From the NCBI GenBank assembly GCA_031216915.1, contig CM062297.1:183900083-183964082 (forward strand): 64,000 bases of DNA, read 5' to 3'. Positions 51,003 through 63,040 of the stretch are shown piece by piece. The notes under the pieces were generated by a model that saw only the letters and a program-made list of their open reading frames with translations, was not told the DNA's origin and did not search any database. The DNA comes from Pictodentalium vernedei (taxonomy: Eukaryota > Mollusca > Scaphopoda > Dentaliida > Dentaliidae). A program made the translations under genes and the position numbers. Every line of letters starts with the position of its first letter. Position 1 is the first letter of the stretch.

Positions 51003-51929
51003 CTGTAAAAGGCAATTAAAATTGAAACTATTTGTAGTGATAATGAAAAATAATAGAAACATTCATCATATTTGTCTGTACAAATCTGTATTGTGCCACT
51101 GTGGCTATGTTAGTGATTTGAAATTACAATAACTACTGAAACTGAAGGCATATTAATACCATGCTATCACAACTATTCATTCAGACAAGATAATCTTCTC
51201 CCGTGTGGTAAGCCCAGGAAACATTGAAGATAATGATAACTTCTCAATGGCAGTTTGTCGTGAAGCAAGTATAGCTGAAACAACTTGAAGTATTCTTTCA
51301 ATGGATTAACACAACGTACTGCTGTTTAATGCAAGTTTAAAATGAACAAATTGGGACTCGTGATACGATCACAGAACATCGAGTCAAGTAATGTCAAAAT
51401 CGTACACAAAACCTGACTTTGCACATTCATTTTCCATTCTACACATGTTATGCTACAGAATTATTTTTCGAGTCTGTACAACAACCAATTAATTCACATT
51501 GAATGATTCGCGTGTGCTCGCATATCATAGTGCCATTTTTTCTTGCTACTACTTAAAATTCGGAAGCCATATTAATACTATCCCTGACATCAGAAAGTTT
51601 GCAGTAAGTTTAACTTTTGAAATGCTGAATAGTGAGGGTTCTTGAGGAAGTAGGAGCAGTCATGGGGCCGACACAACAAACGAGGAAAATCGGCCAGTAC
51701 AGAATGTTTTTGGTAATTGTACTTTCCTGTAGCTTGGCGAAATGCAGCAGACACTGATGCAAGTACTCATTTAATTGGTAAATGCGATATATCTCGAACT
51801 GTTTCAAAAGTATTATCAAAAGTTGTTGACCTTGTTATTCAGAAAAGTATATTCAATTGTTGTATGTGATTCTATACTACTGCACATAACACCAGTGGCA
51901 TATTTTGATTATCAGTGTACTTCAGTTAC

Positions 51930-52043
51930 CTGTTTCACAATTAACTCCCGTGTAACCGGCTGCACATTTACATGTATATTTGTTTATTCCATCGGCGCAA
52001 ACTCCCCCATTCTGGCATGGGTTTGTGGCACAATCATCTATAT
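51930..52043 (-). CDS. cbEGF exon (copy 2, middle)
   Basis: It is identical to the exon at 41392 ([22 protein letters not shown]), including the flanking splice sites. It lies 1041 bases from 50889, as in copy 1. Confidence 0.88.
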
Positions 52044-52387
52044 CTGTAAAAGGTAAATAAAATTAAAACTATCTGTAGTTATAATGAGCAATGATTGAAA
52101 CGTACATCATATATGGCTGTAAAAATCTTGAGTATCTCACTAAGGTAATTTTAGTGATTTTAAATTACAATAACTACTGAAACTGAAGACAATATTACTA
52201 TCCATGCTATCACAAAGATTCATTCAGAGAAAATAATCTGCCCCGTTTGGCTTGCCCAGGTAACAATGAAGATAATGATAACTTCTCAGTGGCAGTTTGT
52301 CATGAGGCAAATGTATCTGAAACAACTTGGAGTACTCTTTCAATGGATTAACACAACATCCTGCTATTTAATGCAGGTTTAAAATTA

Positions 52388-52719
52388 AAATAGACTCACT
52401 AACCACCTAAACTGCTGTCTCTCTAGTGGGTACTTCCCAAAATGTTGGAAAGTAGCTACAGGAGTCATGATACCCAAACCCGACAAAGACTTGAGCAACC
52501 CAGCCTTCTCAGCTGTATTGGAAAAACTTTTGAACGGATTCTTACGACTAGACACCGCAGCTATCTCGAATCAATCAGCTTTTTTCAATAAGTGGCAAAG
52601 GGCCTGCAGAAGCCAAAGAGAGGGAATCGAGCATGTTTATAGACTGGTAGATTATATGAAAACGGCCTTCAGTCAAAATGAAATAGTAACCACGCTATTA
52701 CTGGACGTAGAAAAGCTGT
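52388..52719 (+). pseudogene. LINE reverse transcriptase fragment, copy 2
   Basis: This is the duplicate of 41851-42181 with a few substitutions (for example TTACGACTAGACACC for TCACGACTAGACTCC). The same frame changes are present, so the fragment was already dead when the block duplicated. Confidence 0.75.
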
Positions 52720-52757
52720 GAGATTTATATAATTACAATTTAGAAGGGTGAATTTGA

Positions 52758-53254
52758 GGCGTGTTTTAGCTATCCCAAATACCCACATCCAATATCGGAT
52801 TCCCATATTATGTTCATTTATGATGCTTTTTGATACCTTCCGGTTTCAGTATAGGGCTCCGGTCTAACACGAATTTGGAGAGGGTTATGTTCGAAATCGA
52901 TCTGCAAGCATCATTGCTTTTTTCGGCTTCCGGTTTCACCACTATTTCCACAATCGCCGCTGGATCGAATTGGCGGCGTTTTCAAATGATTTTTTTTTCA
53001 AAATGAAAAATCAGAAAACTTGTCCTATTTTTGTAGTATCTCGATATCAATGTGACAAAATCGTTATCATTTGTGACTATTGTGGCAGAAAGATATTTTT
53101 AATCATGTTTCTCGTCGAAATCTTTCATTACGAACAGCACTTGTAATGACTATCAAATATTTCGCATTTATTCGGCGAGAGAATATACCTGTCACGTGGA
53201 GCATATATTGTTATCACATAAACGAAACCGTACTGTTAGCTTAAAAAACGCCTC
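52758..53254. mobile_element. TIR MITE, copy 2
   Basis: This is the duplicate of 42220-42716, with TGA on both sides (52755-52757 and 53255-53257). It was carried along by the block duplication. Confidence 0.8.
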
Positions 53255-53874
53255 TGAATGTTTCATCTTACAACTCAAGAAAGCTGCGAATAAATCACGT
53301 TTACTGGACAGCTAAAACTGGCTGACCTTAAAGCAATCAAAGTTTCTTGTTTATGCTCCTCAACTGGACTATAAAACCTTGTTTCCTCTCCTCTTTATTG
53401 GCCTTGAGGTAGCATTTGTAACACATTTTTGTCCCTTTCTGCATTATGCCTGGCGGGCATAGCAGAAAGGACTTTTCCCTCTTTTGTTTAGTATTTCAGC
53501 ATACCTTAAAACTGAGGAACTATCTCCAAATTGTATTGCCACTATCAACAACCTGAGCGAAATTTATGACAAACAGCACGTACATCTTGAAAGAAGTACA
53601 ATGCATAATTTCTGAGATCTTAAGGAATTTATTGTTTTCAGGTACATGGGGTGCCATCTTTTAAATGGGGCTCGAATAGTGACCTAATGAGAAGCAGTAT
53701 GAGAATGATGGAAGAATAGCACTTTAACAACAATAAGTATTCAATATTCATTGAGTGAGATAAAATTAATGCAACAACAATATGTTCTGCCAAACTCACC
53801 AAATATAAGTATGTATGAAAACGCAAATATGTGATTGTAACACAAATGACATATGCTGATTTTCAGTTTTACTT

Positions 53875-54307
53875 TTGTTTAAATAATATTTATTTACAAT
53901 TATCAGAGAAAAAAAGACACGCAATAATGAAATATGTGTGGATTCGACAGTATGCTGGTAGCTTATAAAGGTCGTTTCCACTAAAGGTACATTTACAACT
54001 GTGATGGCACGAGATGTTAATTAAATGTCTTCTATATCCCAAACATTTACCGTACAAAGCTTTTGCCACGTCAAGTGTGTTCTATTCAATATGATATCAG
54101 AATGCAGTCATTTTGGAAACAAATTTTCCTACGTTGGTTTTCAAGTTGAACAGAGTGAAAAAGTTTGAACAGGTGAAGGAGATAGTATTGATGGACTACA
54201 ATTTTAAGAGGCCTCAACAGTTCACCGAGTAGAAGGCGAGCAAGGAAAGCACAGGGCATGTTCTTGGGTGTATATGGCCAGCGGGATGAGTAGTGGTGGG
54301 ATAATCA
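53875..54307 (-). mobile_element. 5'-truncated LINE, copy 2
   Basis: This is the duplicate of 43338-43770, with TTTTACTT at 53867-53874 and 54308-54315. It is nearly unchanged (for example TACAAAGC for CACATAGC). Confidence 0.82.
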
Positions 54308-54322
54308 TTTTACTTTAGTTAC

Positions 54323-54375
54323 CTGTTTCACTGTTAACACCTATGTAACCAGCTGCACATTTACATATATACTCG
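54323..54375 (-). pseudogene. Truncated cbEGF exon, copy 2
   Basis: This is the duplicate of 43786-43838 with the same deletion junction. The truncation predates the block duplication. Confidence 0.85.
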
Positions 54376-54446
54376 TATGTATGGACACGCAAATATGTGA
54401 TTTTAACGCAAGTGGTATATTTTGATTCTCAGTTTACTTCAGTTAC

Positions 54447-54560
54447 CTGTTTCACAATTAACTCCCGTGTAACCAGCTGCACATTTACATGTATACTTGT
54501 TTATTCCATCGGCGCAAACTCCCCCATTCTGGCATGGGTTTGTGGCACATTCATCTATAT
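54447..54560 (-). CDS. cbEGF exon (copy 2, first in transcript order)
   Basis: It is identical to the exon at 43910: [31 protein letters not shown]. Acceptor and donor are intact. Confidence 0.88.
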
Positions 54561-55181
54561 CTGTAAAAGGTAAATAAAATTAAAACTATCTGTAGTTATA
54601 ATGAGCAATGATTGAAACGTACATCATATATGGCTGTAAAAATCTTTATTTTGTCACCTTGGCTATGTTAGTGATTTAACTTTACAATAGCTACTTAAAC
54701 TTAAGACAATATTACTACCATGCTATCACAGGGATTCACTCAGATAAAATAATCTGCCCTGTTTGGTTAGCCCAGGAAACATTGAACCTAATGAGAACTT
54801 CTCAATGGCAGTTTGTCATGAGGCAAATATAGCTGAAACAACTTGGAGTACTCGTTCAATGGATTAAAACAACATCCTGCTATTTAATGCAAGTTTAAAA
54901 TGAACAAATTTAAACCCGTGATACAATCACAGAACATCAAATCAATGAAAATCATTACTGCGCACACAACCTGAACTTGCACATTCATTTTTTCATTCTA
55001 CAAATGTTATGCTATAGAATTATCTTACGAGTTCGTATAGCAGCCAATTAATTCACACTAAGCGATTCATGTGTGCTCGCATATCATAGTGCCATTTTCC
55101 TGGCTGCTGTTTCAAATAACGGAAGCCATGTTAGTACTCTCCCTGGCACCTCAAAGTTTGCTGTAAGTAGAAAGTAACAGC

Positions 55182-56227
55182 AAACTCCTTAGTGTAGTAG
55201 AGACAGGTGACTACTAGTATCTAGGGGGTAAATATAAACATCACAAGAAGAGGCATCTACCGAAACCACACAAATAAATTGATTCTGAAGGGGAGGGGGG
55301 ATCCTTAACCAAATGAAACTTATAGGGAGGAACAGTTTCAATAAGGTTTTCGTGGGGAAAACCATTTGGGAAATGGTGGGTTTGCCAAGTATAACATATG
55401 GTACGGACATATGGTACGGAAATGATACCCCTATACCAAACGGCTGCAAAGAGCTTGGAAACCCTGCAGAACGATGCAGGCCGATGGATATCGGGGTCAA
55501 GTAATAACCCAGCACTAGAAGCAATCAGGGGCGAGGTTGGGGGTGTTGATCGAGGACAGGAAAGACTTATTTAAACTCGGTTATCTTAATTATTTGGTAA
55601 ATCTCTCCGACAGCCGATGGTGTAAAGTAATGTTCAAGAATATTTTCAACTCTAATACCAAGACAGGGTGGATGGTCCAAGTGAGGGAGCTAATAGAGAA
55701 CTACTCATTGGAGATCTCGGACCTAGACGTAGGGGCAACCCAGGGCAAATAAAGCGTAAGAGAAAGAGTCATGGAGGATGGTAACCTTAATTGGCGAGAG
55801 GGGGCCAAATCTAAGAGGTCTTTGGGTGGCCTGCGTGATAAAAGAGAAGCCTCGGTTTGAAGAGTACTTTGATGGAACCTTTGGGGGGTCACTTTTGTTC
55901 AAGGTCACGGTCCATGGAGTTGAGGGGAAAAATTGGGAAACACAGCGGAAAGGAGTGCCAAATGTGTAACTTAGAAGTAGGGGAGCACTTTCTTCTAGAA
56001 TGCCCAAAATACCAGACTAAAAGAATAAAATTGACTGGGAGTATAATGAGGAAGTGAGATGGGAGAATGAAGGACACGCGGGTAGTGAGTCACTCTAAGG
56101 GGAGGGGTTAATGTGCTAATCGGAGAGACTGGGGAAAATGGGACAAAGGAAGTCATCAAGCGGTTCGTCTCCGAGTGTTGGGAGGAGAGAAGAAGCGTGG
56201 GAAGAGGTGGCAAGTTGGGAGTGGAAC
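55182..56227 (+). pseudogene. LINE C-terminal remnant, copy 2
   Basis: This is the duplicate of 44645-45690. A few changes are visible, such as FDGTFGG for FDGIFGG and TTTAAACTCGG for TTGAAACTCGG. It is nonfunctional in both copies. Confidence 0.75.
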
Positions 56228-57379
56228 TATTCGTCGAGAGTGCACTTATCTTCTTCTATCAATGCTAACCCTGCTTGTGTGGAGTTAATACTTTGGGGTG
56301 TATGGCAGTTGCTCTCCGTTTCTTGTTGATTCTCTGCGGGTACTCCGGCCTCCTCCATTCGTACAACTGTCCGACACGAAGTAACCCGGGCTGTGATAAA
56401 TAAATATTGAGAAAAGTGTATGCTATTGTTTTCTGTGAACCTATTCTTCTGCATATTGAATTTATTGATAGGGTTAACTGCTGCATACATAACTCAGTGC
56501 CGTTTGTGCGACCACTGCTGAGAAACCGATAGATATGTAAAACTTATGATGAAAAATGGAGGTTGTTCTTTTTACTGTACATTTTAATACCACATAAGGA
56601 AGGAAAATGCTTAAATGAAATATACTGCTTTTGTGATTTTGTGATTGCTATTTGCACAGAAAATAAAGCACGATAAAGTAGTAAATATTGATGATATTAT
56701 TTTGTAATTCTATTACACAATATCATACGTTATCTCCGCCAATATGTATGGTATATGGAGATGTAATACCTGGATGTTGGTTTTTAAACACAGAGCCGCA
56801 GGCGAGACATCCAGGTATTAAATCTCCACATACCATACATGTTCGTGGAGACAACATTTTTGTCCCTTTTGAACACACAATAGAAACATAGTGGAAACAA
56901 ATTTATGTACGCGTTTCTCACACTCCGCAATCAGTTGGTTCAAACTTGTGAATTATTGTTTTGTTTTTATAAACGCAGAAGACAACAGATGGAGTTACAT
57001 CCATCGGGTGGTTATTGGAAAGGCGTAAACAGATCGTTGATTTGTTGACAGATTTGTTCTTATTTTGTTTTTCTAAAGTTGTTTGATTTAATTATTCGAC
57101 TATTTAAATAATAACAGCAAAATATGATAGAGTTGTCAGAAATCTGATGATATTTGTGACTATTTGCCGGTTTTGGGGTTTGGTTTATATATCGAGCGAG
57201 CGAAAGCGAAAAACTTTCATTTAAACAATATATCCCCGATGTTTCGCGCACCCTTATACCCTGAATGTTGCGCGCTCTCATATACCATGGATAGTGGATG
57301 CGACCTTTGCCATGGCTATCTATCTTAGGCATTCTGACCAATCAGAAGGCTGAATTTATCGGGATATAGGGACAATACA
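56228..57379. other. EGF-unit intron and unassigned sequence, copy 2
   Basis: This duplicates 45691-46817, plus 25 extra bases at about 56907-56931 (starting TGTACGCGTTTCTCACACT). The foldback lies at 56744-56840. No gene is seen. Confidence 0.55.
56744..56840. repeat. Foldback hairpin, copy 2
   Basis: Duplicate of 46207-46303 with the same arms and loop. Confidence 0.8.
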
Positions 57380-57539
57380 ATTTATCTCAAAAACATAGGT
57401 TATGACCCCTCTTTGGAACGAGCTCGTCGAGCTCATCCCAAAGAGGGGTCATAACCTATGATTTGACACAAAAATGAAAAAATTCGTTATTCAAGAATTT
57501 TTTTGCAAGTGTCGTCTGCTTTTCATAATAGGTAAAGGG
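57380..57539. mobile_element. piggyBac-like MITE, copy 2
   Basis: Duplicate of 46818-46977. Here the right end reads GGTAAAGGG before TTAA, the consensus form, where copy 1 has GGTAAAGG followed by ATTAA. Confidence 0.78.
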
Positions 57540-57885
57540 TTAACGAAGTTTTTCTTGTTGATTGTGCTGAATACCTGGACTTGTGAAACATTTCGTATTA
57601 CTGTAGGGTTGAGATTATAAATAGATAAATAGAGGCCCATGGGCCCTTTTTCCTTAGACTGCAGTAAAATTTGAAATCGTCTACTGTGTGTCTAATATAT
57701 AAATGGTAAATGTCAGCCCCCATCGTTATGTCACGTTGAAGGTTTCCGATAGCAGCTATACTGATGGTTTGGTTGTAACCGTTGGGAATAGTACCAAAAT
57801 TATCACGGTGGTCTGAATACACTGGAGTGTCGAATTATGACCGTCATGAATGAGGAACAACTCAGTTGTGTCTTTTGTATCATTA

Positions 57886-60800
57886 TCCCCGCATTTTAAA
57901 AAATGCGGGGATTTTGTCAGGATCTCCGGCCGTACTTCCGTACGTCCGTACGTCCGGTTTTGTAATTCGAAACGCTGTAACTTTCTACAGTTGTTCGATA
58001 GGGTCTGTGCAACCCAAAAATACAACTTTTAAATTTTTGTGCCACCAGGTGGCTTCTGTGGAGCCACTTAAAAAATGCGTTATTTTTTCACTTTTTTGCT
58101 GAATAGTCCCAACCTATGTAATTCGGAGTTCTAAAATTACACTAGGGTGTTGCTAAATGATCTGTAGATATGTAGGAAGGTTTCGGATTTTTCGGGTGCC
58201 ACGTGGCTGTGCCACCGTAGCCACTTTTGTGTTTTCTTAGACCGTTTCCGGCAAAAGGCTCGTAGGATATGTAATTCGAAATGGTAAATCCATGCTCAGA
58301 TGTTGCAGTAGGGTCTATAGATGCGCACGAAGGTTTCGGATTTTTTGGGTGCCACGTGGCTGTGCCACCGTAGCCACTTTCGTGTTTTCTTAGACCGTTT
58401 CTGGCAAAAGGCTCCTAGGGTATGTAATTCGAAACGCTAAAACCATGCTCAAATGTTGCAGTAGGGTCTGTAGATGTGCACGAAGGTTTCAGATTTTTCA
58501 GGTGCCACGTGGCTGTGCCACCATTGCCACTTTTGTGTTTTCTTAGACCGTTTCCGGCGAAAGGCTCCTAGGGTATGTAATTCGAAACGCTAAAACCATG
58601 CTCAAGTGTTGCAGTGGGGTCTGTAGATGCGCACGAAGGTTTCGGATTTTTCAGGTGCCACGTGGCTGTGCCACCGTTGCCACTTTTGTGTTTTCTTAGA
58701 CCGTTTCCGGCGATAGGCTCCAAGGGTATGTAATTCGAAACGCTAAAACCATGCTCAAATGTTGCAGTGGGGTCTGTAGATGTGCACGAAGGTTTCGGAT
58801 TTTTCATCTGCCACCTGGCTGCGCCACCATTGCCACTTTCGTGTTTTCTTGGACCGTTTCCGTCGAAAGGCTCCTAGGGTATGTAATTCGAAATGCTAAA
58901 ACCATGCTCAAATGTTGCAGTGGGGTCTGTAGATGCGCACGGAGATTTCGGATTTTTCAGCTGCCACCTGGCTGCGACACCATTGCCACTTTCGTGTTTT
59001 CTTAGACCGTTTCCGGCAAAAGGCTGCAAGGGTATGTAATTCGAAATGCTAAAACCATGCTCAAATGTTGCAGTAGGGTCTGTAGATGTGCACGAAGGTT
59101 TCCGATTTTTCAGGTGCCACGTGGCTGTGCCATCATTGCCACTTTTGTGTTTTCTTAGACCGTTTCCGGCGAAAGGCTCATAGGGTATGTAATTCGAAAC
59201 GTTAAAACCATGCTTAAATGTTGCAGTGGGGTCTGTAGATGCGCACGAAGGTTTCGGATTTTTCAGGTGCCACGTGGCTGTGCTGTTGCCACTTTTATGT
59301 TTTCTTAGACCGTTTCCGGCGAAAGGCTCCTAGGGTATGTAATTCGAAACACTAAAACCATGCTCAAATGTTTCAGTGGGGTCTGTAGATGTGCACGAAG
59401 GTTTCAGATTTTTCAGGTGCCACGTGGCTGTGCCACCATTGCCACTTTTGTGTTTTCTTAGACCGTTTCCGGCGAAAGGCTCCTAGGGTATGTAATTCGA
59501 AACGCTAAAACCATGCTCAAATGTTGCAGTGGGGTCTGTAGATGTGCACGAAGGTTTCGGATTTTTCATCTGCCACCTGGCTGCGCCACCATTGCCACTT
59601 TCGTGTTTTCTTGGACCGTTTCCGTCGAAAGGCTCCTAGGGTATGTAATTCGAAACGCTAAAACCATGCTCAAATGTTGCAGTGGGGTCTGTAGATGTGC
59701 ACGAAGGTTTCGGATTTTTCATCTGCCACCTGGCTGCGCCACCATTGCCACTTTCGTGTTTTCTTGGACCGTTTCCGTCGAAAGGCTCCTAGGGTATGTA
59801 ATTCGAAATGCTAAAACCATGCTCAAATGTTGCAGTGGGGTCTGTAGATGCGCACGGAGATTTCGGATTTTTCAGCTGCCACCTGGCTGCGACACCATTG
59901 CCACTTTCGTGTTTTCTTAGACCGTTTCCGGCAAAAGGCTGCAAGGGTATGTAATTCGAAATGCTAAAACCATGCTCAAATGTTGCAGTAGGGTCTGTAG
60001 ATGTGCACGAAGGTTTCCGATTTTTCAGGTGCCACGTGGCTGTGCCATCATTGCCACTTTTGTGTTTTCTTAGACCGTTTCCGGCGAAAGGCTCATAGGG
60101 TATGTAATTCGAAACGCTAAAACCATGCTTAAATGTTGCAGTGGGGTCTGTAGATGCGCACGAAGGTTTCGGATTTTTCAGGTGCCACGTGGCTGTGCTG
60201 TTGCCACTTTTGTGTTTTCTTAGACCGTTTCCGGCGAAAGGCTCCTAGGGTATGTAATTCGAAACACTAAAACCATGCTCAAATGTTTCAGTGGGGTCTG
60301 TAGATGTGCACGAAGGTTTCAGATTTTTCAGCTGCCTAGTGGCTGTGCTGTTGCCACTTTCACATTTTCTTAGACCGTTTCCGGTGAAAGGCTCCTAGGG
60401 TATGTAATTCGAAATCCTAAAACCATGCTCAAATGTTGCAGTAGGGTCTGTAGATGCGCACGAAGGTTTTGGATTTTTGGGGTGCCACGTGGCTGTGCTA
60501 CCGTCGCCTCTTTCATGTTCTCTTAGACCATTTCCGGCGAAAGGCTCCTACAGTATGTATTTCAAAATGGTAAAACCATGCTCAAATGTTGCAGTTATTT
60601 TTTCACTTTTTTGCTGAATAGTCCCAACCTATGTAATTCGGAGTTCTAAAATTACACTAGGGTGTTGCTAAATGATCTGTAGATATGTAGGAAGGTTTCG
60701 GATTTTTCGGGTGCCACGTGGCTGTGCCACCGTAGCCACTTTTGTGTTTTCTTAGACCGTTTCCGGCAAAAGGCTCGTAGGATATGTAATTCGAAATGGT

Positions 60801-62658
60801 AAATCCATGCTCAGATGTTGCAGTAGGGTCTATAGATGCGCACGAAGGTTTCGGATTTTTTGGGTGCCACGTGGCTGTGCCACCGTAGCCACTTTCGTGT
60901 TTTCTTAGACCGTTTCTGGCAAAAGGCTCCTAGGGTATGTTATTCGAAACGCTAAAACCATGCTCAAATGTTGCAGTAGGGTCTGTAGATGTGCACGAAG
61001 GTTTCAGATTTTTCAGGTGCCACGTGGCTGTGCCACCATTGCCACTTTTGTGTTTTCTTAGACCGTTTCCGGCGAAAGGCTCCTAGGGTATGTAATTCGA
61101 AACGCTAAAACCATGCTCAAGTGTTGCAGTGGGGTCTGTAGATGCGCACGAAGGTTTCGGATTTTTCAGGTGCCACGTGGCTGTGCCACCGTTGCCACTT
61201 TTGTGTTTTCTTAGACCGTTTCCGGCGATAGGCTCCTAGGGTATGTAATTCGAAACGCTAAAACCATGCTCAAATGTTGCAGTGGGGTCTGTAGATGTGC
61301 ACGAAGGTTTCGGATTTTTCATCTGCCACCTGGCTGCGCCACCATTGCCACTTTCGTGTTTTCTTGGACCGTTTCCGTCGAAAGGCTCCTAGGGTATGTA
61401 ATTCGAAATGCTAAAACCATGCTCAAATGTTGCAGTGGGGTCTGTAGATGTGCACGAAGGTTTCGGATTTTTCAGGTGCCACGTGGCTGTGCTGTTGCCA
61501 CTTTTGTGTTTTCTTAGACCGTTTCCGGCGAAAGGCTCCTAGGGTATGTAATTCGAAACACTAAAACCATGCTCAAATGTTTCAGTGGGGTCTGTAGATG
61601 TGCACGAAGGTTTCAGATTTTTCAGCTGCCTAGTGGCTGTGCTGTTGCCACTTTCACATTTTCTTAGACCGTTTCCGGTGAAAGGCTCCTAGGGTATGTA
61701 ATTCGAAATCCTAAAACCATGCTCAAATGTTGCAGTAGGGTCTGTAGATGCGCACGAAGGTTTTGGATTTTTGGGGTGCCACGTGGCTGTGCTACCGTCG
61801 CCTCTTTCATGTTCTCTTAGACCATTTCCGGCGAAAGGCTCCTACAGTATGTATTTCAAAATGGTAAAACCATGCTCAAATGTTGCAGTAGGGTCTGTAG
61901 ATGTGCACAAAGATTTCGGATTGTTCAGGTGCCAACGTGGCTGTGCCACCATTGCCACTTTCGTGTTTTCTTAGACCGTTTCCGGCGAAAGGTTCCTAGG
62001 GTATGTAATTCGAAACGCTAAAACCATGCTGAGATGTTGCAGTAGAGTCTGTAAATGCGTAGGAAGGTTTTGGATTTTTTGGGTGCTAAGTGGCTGTGTC
62101 ACCGTTGCCACTTTTGTGTTTTCTTAGACTGTTTCCAGCGAAAGGCTCCTAGGGTAAGTAATTCGAAATGCTTAACACATGCTCAAATGTTGCAGTAAGG
62201 TCTGTAGATGTGTACAAAGGTTTCAGATTTTTCAGATGCCACGTGGTGGTGCCACCGTTTTTCTTTCGTGTTTTCTTAGATCATTTCCGGCGAAAAGCTC
62301 CCAGAGTATGTAATTTGAAATGCTAAAACTATGCTCAAAAGTTGCAGTAGGGTCTGTAGATGTGCACGAAGGTTTCGGATTTTTGGGGTGCCACCGTTGC
62401 CACTTTCATGTTTTCTTAGACCGTTTCCGGCGAAAGGCTCCCAGGGTACATGTATGTAATTCGAAATGCTAAAACCATGCCCAAATGTTGCAGTGGAGTC
62501 TGTAGGTGCGCACGAAGCTGTGTCACCTGTGCCACTCAATATGATTTTAGTGTGTCATACAATACATTTCTTCTTTGTATCAAGCATTCATACAAAGTCA
62601 AGGATGCAAATGCGGGGATACACTATAGTGTGCTTTGCACACAAGTGACACCATCTAG
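57886..62658 (+). mobile_element. Helitron-like element with expanded satellite, copy 2
   Basis: It has the same ends as 47324-49887 (TCCCCGC on the left, CTAG then T on the right, same hairpin). It is 4773 bases long against 2564, the gain being satellite units. Confidence 0.75.
58098..62539. repeat. 153-bp satellite array, about 29 units
   Basis: The array start (GCTGAATAGTCCCAACCTAT and the following units) occurs twice, near 58098 and again near 60613, about 2515 bases apart. This shows an internal duplication that includes the array edge. Smaller repeats of unit pairs occur around 59490-59920, where three units in a row keep a 135-codon frame open. Confidence 0.93.
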
Positions 62659-63040
62659 TTCATTGTATCGTTATTTGTGTTTCATTATTCCTTGAGCATT
62701 AACTCATAGCACAGATTTCACACGGTGTAATCAGACAGTCACAAGTTCAGTGTGACATGTGTCTAAATAAATTAAAAAACTTGTTCCGCCACTGATGTGT
62801 CAAGGTAAGCATGTAGATTAAAATTAAAAAGATTGTTTTCTTGAAAGGGATGAAGTGAGCTTGTGTAGTTCTTTACACAGGTATCTGCGAGTAAATACTA
62901 ATATTGATATGTGTGGTCAGCACTTCCGGTGTTAAATAGGGAGACTTAATTGATGGGCAGTGTGCAACTTTGAAAGGAAATCGAGCGAGTGGAGTCCAGA
63001 AATGCGTCAGGTTTAATGTAGTGCATACGAAAGCATGCTT
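62659..63040. other. Sequence before third duplication copy
   Basis: Duplicate of 49888-50269 with a few substitutions. No gene is seen. Confidence 0.6.

Larger units (their letters stand above)
50270..63040. repeat. Large tandem duplication, copy 2 (about 12.8 kb)
   Basis: This is the second copy of 39730-50269. The extra 2.2 kb lies almost wholly in the satellite. The left junction GCATGCTTTAGTGGACGGCT recurs at its right end near 63035. Near-identity in introns suggests a very recent event or a duplicated haplotype in the assembly. Confidence 0.93.
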
